52,333 nt of DNA, from positions 1-52,333 of the forward strand of contig CAZMSC010000010.1 of assembly GCA_964568845.1 (NCBI GenBank), read 5' to 3'. The notes below the pieces were generated by a model. The model saw only the letters and a program-made list of their open reading frames with translations. It made no database searches and had not been told where the DNA came from. Positions 50,520 through 52,333 of this stretch are shown here, one piece after another; the stretch's first letter is position 1; each line of letters begins with the position of its first letter. A program made the position numbers and the translations under genes. The stretch is from DTBU01 sp964568845. Its GTDB lineage: Archaea > Thermoproteota > CALKCG01 > B24.

Positions 50520-50741
50520 TTAACCGGGTCTGCTTTTACGCTTCTCAACTCTCTTCAAGGCTAGGAATAGGTGGATGTGCATACATACTATCCCTAAGAC
50601 TGCTCCGAAAATTGTTCCGTAAACCTCCATGCCATAGTGCCGACCGATCAGGTATCCTATTACGGCGAATACGACTACGTCTAGACCTATAATGAGAAAC
50701 TTAACGATCATATTCCAGGGTAAATGGGCCTTTCTGTTCAA
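50520..50741 (-). CDS. small two-helix membrane protein, AtpZ/AtpI-like
   Basis: 73 residues with two transmembrane helices (about 12-30, IVKFLIIGLDVVVFAVIGYL, and 38-60, YGTIFGAVLGIVCMHIHLFLAL) joined by a short GRHYG turn and ending in a basic tail. Size and the hydrophobic hairpin resemble AtpZ/AtpI proteins that accompany ATP synthase operons. It lies divergent from subunit I and upstream of subunit C, which supports an ATPase-linked role. The TTG start at 50741 has a good SD, GGAGGT, 8 nt upstream. Confidence 0.6.
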   Translation of the reverse strand: MNRKAHLPWNMIVKFLIIGLDVVVFAVIGYLIGRHYGMEVYGTIFGAVLGIVCMHIHLFLALKRVEKRKSRPG

Positions 50742-50838
50742 TCGCCAACCTCCAGTTACTCTACTAATATTGAATTATCTATAGTAAAATTTATTTAAGT
50801 TACCGTCTATTAGATTCTGGCTATCTTGGTGGAAGGCA

Positions 50839-52333
50839 ATGATGCTAAAACCTATGCGTATGAAAAAACTCGTAGCAACAATCTACGAAGACTATGTGGA
50901 TGAAGTTATATATGCTCTTGGGAGGCTTGGAATCGCTCATCTGATAGATATAAGGGAAGACCTTGACTCTTGGAAGGGCTTAATCGAGCCCGTGGAGCCT
51001 GGAGATAGACTTTTTAAGTGTATGGAGCTGCTATCCAGAGTCGAAAGACTTATGGATGAGCTTAAAATGTCGGAGAAAAGCTATCCTGCAGAGCCCTTGA
51101 GGGGAGATTTCAACAAGATCATAGATGACAGTGAGATAGAACTCGATGCGCTTGAAAACAATTATAGGAAATTGAAGACTGAAGTCGAAAGTCTTATGGA
51201 GAAGAAGGTATCAGATGAAGAGAAGCCTCTTCTAGAGTCCACGATCGTAGCTAAGAAAATTGAATTCGAACAACATCTGCAACTGTTTAAAAAATCCCTA
51301 CTAGTTATAAGAAGCCGTCTAGAAGCTTTAAGGAAAGTCGATGAAGCTAAGCGTCTCCTTGGAAGAACCCACAGAACGTATGTCATGGAGGCTTGGGTTC
51401 CACTGGACAAGGTTGAAGATGCTCGTAAGGCTATAGTCGATGCATCTAAAGGTTTATGTATAGTGGAGTTTCCTTCACCACCTACGGAAGCTCACGCTAC
51501 AAGAGTACCTGTAGCATACAGGATCCCGACTTTTCTAAAACCGTTTGAAAAACTCGTTAATGCTTATGGTATTCCACTGTTTAATGAGATCAACCCTACG
51601 GTAATAACCTTCATAACTTTCCCGTTGATATTTGGGATAATGTTTGCGGATGCCGGACACGCTAGCGTGATGGCTGTTTGTGGCTTATTATTCATCCTCC
51701 TGAGGAGGAGGATGGAGAAAGCTGGAGCTGAGTTGACTGGTATTACGGGAATGGTTTTATCGGCTGGTGAACTACTGCTTCTATGCGGTTTGTCGGGGAT
51801 TTTCTGGGGAATACTCTTCGGTGAGATATTCAGCCAACATGAGTTCCTCGGAATACACCTACACCCATTAGAATTGCTTAGAATTGGTAGGGAAGTTCGT
51901 TTAGGGGGCTTCGTACCATATGAAGATGTAATGGCTATGTTCCACTTAGCGATCTTCATAGGTGTGTGTCAGATAAACCTTGGGCTTATATTGAGCTTAG
52001 TGAATAAGGTAGCGAATAGGGAGTTTAAGGAGGCGGCGTCTATTGCATGTTGGATATGGTTCTACGATGGCGCGGCTTACGTAGTCTTAGCATACGGTTC
52101 AACTGTAGCATTCAACTTCTCCTTCTGGCTCTCAAATCCACACCTTCTGTTTGCCCCCCTAGCGGCTTTAATCGTTCTAGAAGTTGTGAGTAGAGGTATG
52201 GAGGGGTTTTCACATGGTCTTATGGTTTTCGTAGAGTCTTTAAGTCATACGGTCTCCTACGGTAGGCTTCTAGCACTTAACTTAGTTCACGTAAGCGTAG
52301 GTAAGATGTTCCTTCAAATGCAAAGTGGAATTC
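50839..52333 (+). CDS. atpI: A/V-type ATP synthase subunit I, 5' part (runs off the window)
   Basis: At least 498 residues; no stop before the window ends. ATG at 50839 (or 50842) follows GGTGGAAGG. The N-terminal cytosolic half begins MRMKKLVATIYEDYVDEVIYALGRLG, with a coiled-coil region (quoted in part). A typical domain motif YVMEAWVPLDKVEDA precedes the membrane half with PLIFGIMFADAGH, FWGILFGEIF, and the key region GFSHGLMVFVESLSHTVSYGRLLALNLVHV (quoted in part), whose Arg sits in the proton half-channels. It is the stator/ion-channel subunit (homolog of V-ATPase a). Likely first gene of the main ATPase operon continuing to the right. Confidence 0.93.
   Translation, partial: MMLKPMRMKKLVATIYEDYVDEVIYALGRLGIAHLIDIREDLDSWKGLIEPVEPGDRLFKCMELLSRVERLMDELKMSEKSYPAEPLRGDFNKIIDDSEIELDALENNYRKLKTEVESLMEKKVSDEEKPLLESTIVAKKIEFEQHLQLFKKSLLVIRSRLEALRKVDEAKRLLGRTHRTYVMEAWVPLDKVEDARKAIVDASKGLCIVEFPSPPTEAHATRVPVAYRIPTFLKPFEKLVNAYGIPLFNEINPTVITFITFPLIFGIMFADAGHASVMAVCGLLFILLRRRMEKAGAELTGITGMVLSAGELLLLCGLSGIFWGILFGEIFSQHEFLGIHLHPLELLRIGREVRLGGFVPYEDVMAMFHLAIFIGVCQINLGLILSLVNKVANREFKEAASIACWIWFYDGAAYVVLAYGSTVAFNFSFWLSNPHLLFAPLAALIVLEVVSRGMEGFSHGLMVFVESLSHTVSYGRLLALNLVHVSVGKMFLQMQSGI

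Noticed and set aside
1..52333. CRISPR array, insertion sequence, prophage or rRNA
   Set aside because: No regularly spaced repeats, transposase or integrase motifs, terminal inverted repeats around genes, or rRNA-like sequence were seen.

Overview
The window is archaeal and most likely from a thermophilic member of the TACK/Thermoproteota side of the tree (Bathyarchaeia-, Korarchaeia- or Caldarchaeia-like; I cannot place it further without a tree). Reasons: archaeal GatD/GatE amidotransferase, class I-type LysRS, S17e, group II chaperonin, an archaeal histone, Hel308, a gins23-mcm pair as in Crenarchaeota, a short helicase-less XPF nuclease (crenarchaeal type), a PaREP1 protein, A/V-type ATPase subunits, and archaeal SD sites of the GGTGATC type. 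Genes are densely packed, with many GTG/TTG starts and several tail-to-tail overlaps.

Layout. 1-4.3 kb (- strand): a broken AmrS-like radical SAM gene, two tandem ribbon-helix-helix proteins, a divergent class I LysRS and a small membrane protein. 4.5-11.1 kb: a sugar isomerase/epimerase-like TIM barrel, agmatinase, a threonine synthase-like protein fused to a PadR-type winged helix (with Arg where the PLP lysine should be), GatE and GatD. 11.7-18.8 kb: information processing, gins23-mcm-hel308 facing S17e, then a histone (probably with an ACG start) and a thermosome subunit. 18.9-23 kb: a candidate structured RNA, tRNA-Glu(CTC), an MFS transporter, TrpB2 and a SerA-like dehydrogenase. 23.2-29.6 kb: NiFe-hydrogenase maturation, with a small zinc-ribbon gene, hypA and an ATPase-type hypB on + facing hypD-hypC-hypE-hypF on -. 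All six Hyp functions are present, but no hydrogenase structural genes lie in the window. 29.7-30.9 kb: an unrecognised protein and an RHH-PaREP1 fusion. 31.2-38.4 kb: two transport operons, an ECF module (A-A'-T, no S component) and a complete branched-chain-amino-acid-type ABC operon (LivK-H-M-G-F). 38.5-43.2 kb: XPF nuclease, tRNA-Gly(TCC) with unusual C33, two TIM-barrel sugar isomerase-like genes, MoaC and a zinc alcohol/polyol dehydrogenase. 43.5-52.3 kb: an unknown helical protein behind a perfect palindrome, a CPA2 cation/proton antiporter, two complex-I-like antiporter subunits (NuoM- and NuoL-like), ATPase subunit C, a 2-TM AtpZ-like protein, a second candidate structured RNA and the start of ATPase subunit I, which runs off the right edge.

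How it fits together: the right end is bioenergetic (ion-translocating subunits next to the A-type ATPase), and the hyp cluster implies that the cell makes a NiFe hydrogenase elsewhere in the genome. The transporters, agmatinase and sugar/polyol enzymes suggest uptake and use of amino acids and carbohydrates. I see no CRISPR array, insertion sequence, prophage or rRNA. Previously undescribed features could lie in the PLP-fold/winged-helix fusion, the non-canonical histone start, the two structured intergenic RNAs, the C33 tRNA-Gly and the palindrome-controlled small gene at 43.5-44.1 kb.
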